Positions 63,865 to 64,000 of a stretch of 64,000 nt of DNA are shown one piece after another. The first letter of the stretch is position 1. Each line of letters begins with the position of its first letter. The position numbers and the translations under genes were made by a program. Source of the stretch: a virus; IMG/VR virus record IMGVR_UViG_3300028384_001071, positions 37,565 to 101,564 of that record; one strand, given 5' to 3'. The notes under the pieces are model-generated. The model did not search any database. It had not been told where the DNA came from and saw only the letters and a list, made by a program, of their open reading frames with translations.

Positions 63865-64000
63865 ATGCTGTGTTTGAGCAGGAAGCGTGATGAGAAGGTA
63901 ATGATCGGGGATCTTGGCTGGGTCCAAGTACTCGACATCAGGGGTGACAAAGTCCGACTAGGATTCGAGTTCCCATCTGAAGTACCAGTTCATAGGGAGG
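63865..64000 (+). CDS. csrA: CsrA RNA-binding regulator, 5' part
   Basis: 45 codons are visible before the window ends. MLCLSRKRDEKVMIGDLGW and VQVLDIRGDKVRLGFEFPS then VPVHRE match CsrA (MLxLxRxxxExxxIG; I-R-G-x-K-V-R-x-G; P-V-H-R-x-E). CsrA binds GGA motifs in mRNA leaders and controls translation. A phage copy may tune host or phage messages. The ATG follows the dUTPase stop by one base. Confidence 0.88.
   Translation, partial: MLCLSRKRDEKVMIGDLGWVQVLDIRGDKVRLGFEFPSEVPVHRE

Noticed and set aside
1-64000. Integrase, attachment site or transposase
   Set aside because: I saw no tyrosine or serine recombinase or transposase motifs. Lifestyle cannot be decided from this window.

Overview
The window is a 64-kb piece of a long-tailed (siphovirus-type) double-stranded DNA phage. 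The evidence is a coat protein, neck proteins, a tail tube, a tail chaperone with a -1 frameshift site, a 1525-residue tape measure and large tail-tip proteins in conserved order. Phage DNA-metabolism genes and tRNAs follow. Shine-Dalgarno sites, a sigma factor, TatA, CsrA and a lipoprotein signal point to a bacterial, probably Gram-negative, host. A helix-turn-helix protein at 57.2 kb looks, from memory, like proteins common in Planctomycetes, so that phylum is my best host guess. It is an inference only.

Layout. 1-22.3 kb (+): structural genes, from the 3' part of the coat gene to tail-tip proteins and a cysteine peptidase. 22.36-30.7 kb (-): a tightly packed operon read towards the structural genes, with PrimPol/SF3 helicase, 5'-nucleotidase, dNMP kinase, two NUDIX proteins, DNA adenine methylase, dCMP deaminase, DEDDh exonuclease and an HTH-metallophosphoesterase. 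The two arms meet at a bidirectional terminator. 30.7-31.35 kb: a divergent control region rich in inverted repeats, a candidate origin or operator region. 31.35-64 kb (+): ParB-like protein, RNA-gene cluster, Ro60, SNF2-type helicase, second ParB-like protein, family A DNA polymerase, class II ribonucleotide reductase, sigma factor, RecB-like nuclease, AAA+ ATPase, PhoH, DNA ligase, TatA, ThyX, dUTPase and CsrA, with many small unknown genes.

The most striking region is 33.2-35.1 kb. It holds five ordinary-looking tRNA genes (Gln, Met, Ala, Asn, Asp) interleaved with about eight elements that carry the hallmarks of Y RNAs: a CGGA bulge opposite ACAT, then a helix, then GTTATC. Y RNAs are the partners of Ro60, and a full-length Ro60 gene (TROVE plus vWA domains) lies immediately downstream. 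In three elements a complete acceptor stem, D arm and T arm surround the Ro-binding helix, which sits where the anticodon arm should be. The two strands of that helix are in the reverse order from animal Y RNAs and are joined by a short loop. The result is a tRNA body carrying a circularly permuted Y-RNA module. Other elements are free-standing stem-loops in the usual strand order. Two more truncated tRNA-like elements lacking the anticodon arm lie at 54.15 and 61.34 kb.

The phage seems to invest heavily in RNA control: Ro60 and Y-like RNAs, tRNAs, a NYN ribonuclease, a cold-shock-domain protein and CsrA. For nucleotides it carries dCMP deaminase, dUTPase, ThyX, RNR and dNMP kinase, which together could supply dTTP and the other dNTPs. 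Other points of note are a T TTT TTA slippery site in the tail chaperone gene, two genes whose best-placed start codon is ATC, a frameshifted tail-region gene, DnaJ-like zinc motifs in both the polymerase and the helicase, and control motifs shared between the ParB and sigma-factor upstream regions.
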